Source: an uncultured Eubacterium sp. (GTDB lineage: Bacteria > Bacillota > Clostridia > Lachnospirales > Lachnospiraceae). Taken from it: 6,441 nt of DNA. The translations under genes were made by a program, and so were the position numbers. The notes beneath the pieces were generated by a model. The model did no database searches. It was not told the origin of the DNA and saw nothing but the letters and a program-made list of their open reading frames with translations. Below, piece by piece: positions 5,425-6,441 of this stretch. The stretch covers positions 1 to 6,441 of the forward strand of contig CAJUBQ010000160.1 in assembly GCA_910584595.1 (NCBI GenBank), in the 5' to 3' direction. Positions within the stretch are counted from its first letter, which is position 1, and every line of letters starts with the position of its first letter.

Positions 5425-5453
5425 TATATAGTCATAACTTTTGAAACGGTTCA
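5425..5453 (-). promoter_or_regulatory. Candidate ECF-dependent (autoregulatory) promoter of the sigma gene
   Basis: On the minus strand, TGAACC (5453-5448) is followed after 17 bp by TATATA (5430-5425), with GAC just before the latter. The TGAAC core is the usual -35 of ECF promoters, and ECF genes commonly transcribe themselves. The AT-rich -10 would also suit sigma-A, so the site may be dual. It lies about 95 bp upstream of the ATG. The rest of 5332-5424 shows only the SD and an extra TGAAC near 5381-5385 with no matching -10. Confidence 0.5.
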
Positions 5454-5478
5454 GTCTGTTTGGAATTTTTTGCAAAGA

Positions 5479-5511
5479 AAAAAAGCCGCTTCCGGTGAAA
5501 ACGGCTTTTTT
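5479..5511. terminator. Rho-independent terminator after the Nudix gene
   Basis: AAAAAAGCCG (5479-5488) pairs with CGGCTTTTTT (5502-5511), and the loop has a further TTC/GAA pairing around CGGT. On the minus strand the A-run becomes a U-run, ending the Nudix transcript about 20 bp after its stop. It separates that unit from the ECF promoter. Confidence 0.87.
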
Positions 5512-5530
5512 CTTACAAATATCTGAAATG

Positions 5531-6001
5531 CTAAAATGATTTTCCGTTTAAAGATTTCTCAACGAGCATATCATTGTCATATTTTAATTTTAAGGAAAAA
5601 AACGGATGATTTTCTTCTATCATTTTAAAGAAAATCTTATCTCCTTCCCAGATGGGCAAACGATATACATCTGTTTTTTCTATCCATTCCAAATTGCCTT
5701 CCTCACATTCCGTAAGCTCTCCGCTAAATGAATCTGCCGTATACAAAAACATATACTCCGTCTGCTGTTTATCACAGATAAATGTAATAATCCCTCGAAA
5801 CCTCCATGATTTCAATGTCAGTCCGGTTTCTTCCTTTACTTCACGAAGCAGGCATTCTTCCGGCGACTCGTCCGCCTCAAAATGGCCGCCCACACCAACC
5901 CATTTATCTCTGTTTATGTCATTCTCTTTTTTTACCCTGTGCATCATCAGATATTTTCCGTCTTTTTCAATATAGCATAGAGTCGTCTGATTACTTTTCA
6001 T
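5531..6001 (-). CDS. Nudix hydrolase, MutT-like (8-oxo-dGTP diphosphatase type)
   Basis: A 156-aa Nudix protein that cleaves a nucleoside diphosphate linked to another group, releasing phosphate; MutT-like members clear oxidised dGTP. The Nudix box is perfect: G-x5-E-x7-REVKEETGL, running from the second Gly of VGVGGHFE through EETGL (residues 39-61 from this start), so metal binding and catalysis should be intact. The N-terminal TTLCYIEKDGKYLMMHR and the WVGVGGHFE strand are typical of MutT-like proteins of Firmicutes. I chose the ATG at 6001 because family members begin just before TTLCYI. A GTG at 6016 overlaps the upstream stop as GTGA and is possible, but the GGAAGGAG there is too close to it; the same SD is 14 nt from the ATG, a little far. 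Substrate is uncertain. Probably co-transcribed with the upstream gene. Confidence 0.92.
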   Translation of the reverse strand: MKSNQTTLCYIEKDGKYLMMHRVKKENDINRDKWVGVGGHFEADESPEECLLREVKEETGLTLKSWRFRGIITFICDKQQTEYMFLYTADSFSGELTECEEGNLEWIEKTDVYRLPIWEGDKIFFKMIEENHPFFSLKLKYDNDMLVEKSLNGKSF

Positions 6002-6012
6002 CCTTTGTAGTT

Positions 6013-6441
6013 TCACTCCTTCCTGTTTTGTCCATAAATCTCTTTCAGATCATCGATAGCCATCTCAACATCAAAAGTATGGAATCCAAGCCAACATTCA
6101 TTCATTGTTTTTGCATCAGCGATTTTATAGATTTCACGGCTATATTCATTTGTGTAATAATGCCAATAACGATAGATATATCCTGTCCAATACATTACTT
6201 CCGCAGGATAAATTGTACCTGCTTTTTTCAGGCCACAAACCTCATCGTTTAGCTCTTCAAAAATATATTCTTCTCCAGCCCATTGCAAGCGATCATATAC
6301 ATCATCGAGAGCAGCCGCCGTTTTGCTGTTCATAAAAGATTCTATAAAGAACGGGCAATCTGCCCCGGCTTTTAGCGCAAGCTCAAACAATCGCCCTTGA
6401 ATGTCACAAAGTTGACGTTTTTCAAGTGTAAGATTTTCCAT
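6013..6441 (-). CDS. Uncharacterised 142-aa soluble protein (start at window edge)
   Basis: The frame begins with an ATG that is exactly the last three bases of the window, so the protein may be complete or slightly longer; its SD is outside. The sequence starts MENLTLEKRQLCDIQGRLFE and is acidic and helical, with an aromatic-rich centre (YWTGYIYRYWHYYT, about residues 84-97) and an EMAIDDLKEIY tail. There is no signal peptide or membrane segment. I cannot assign a family from sequence alone. Faint resemblance to small proteins found beside DUF3791/DUF3990 genes in Lachnospiraceae, which are thought to be toxin-antitoxin-like, is recollection only. It ends in AGGAAGGAGTGA, supplying a ribosome binding site for the Nudix gene, so the two genes are likely one operon. 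Confidence 0.75.
   Translation of the reverse strand: MENLTLEKRQLCDIQGRLFELALKAGADCPFFIESFMNSKTAAALDDVYDRLQWAGEEYIFEELNDEVCGLKKAGTIYPAEVMYWTGYIYRYWHYYTNEYSREIYKIADAKTMNECWLGFHTFDVEMAIDDLKEIYGQNRKE

Noticed and set aside
5806..6252. 148-codon plus-strand open frame opposite the Nudix gene and the 142-aa gene
   Set aside because: It spans two well-supported minus-strand genes and their junction and has no SD or recognisable domain.

Overview
The window looks like chromosomal DNA of a Clostridia-class Firmicute, most likely a Lachnospiraceae-type gut anaerobe. The reasons are strong AGGAG-type ribosome binding sites, moderate base composition, an oxygen-sensitive ThiH-type thiazole pathway (radical SAM ThiH rather than ThiO), and an ECF sigma / membrane anti-sigma pair of the kind common in that family. 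This is inferred from protein character, not from a database match. Apart from a gene tail at the left edge, every gene is on the minus strand, so the window is best read from right to left.

Right end (about 6441-5479): an uncharacterised 142-aa protein whose ATG is the last three bases of the window, followed almost without gap by a Nudix hydrolase and a rho-independent terminator. Next (about 5453-3951): an ECF sigma factor and, overlapping it by 17 bp, a single-pass membrane protein that is its likely anti-sigma factor. A candidate ECF-type promoter sits upstream. Then comes an orphan 64-aa helical protein (3879-3685) with its own promoter.

The left half is a thiamine-thiazole operon: thiS - [397-bp gap] - thiG - thiH - tenI. 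ThiS is the sulfur carrier and ThiH makes dehydroglycine from tyrosine. ThiG condenses these with deoxyxylulose phosphate, and TenI aromatises the thiazole product. thiF, the activator of ThiS, is not in the window. A sigma-A-like promoter precedes thiS. The leader folds into a 19-bp hairpin containing a U-run, and each arm can also fold on itself, so attenuation is plausible; I found no TPP riboswitch. A bidirectional terminator (132-172) separates tenI from the convergent partial gene at the left edge.

The most unusual structure is the thiS-thiG gap. It holds a roughly 242-bp palindromic element (2971-3212) whose arms share a perfect 27-bp core. Both arms encode nearly the same peptide, SED(I/V)PASKTIPPDA. 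One arm is open in frame into thiG, giving a possible N-terminal extension. I read it as a non-autonomous, MITE-like palindromic element inserted into a metabolic operon, possibly where thiF might once have been.
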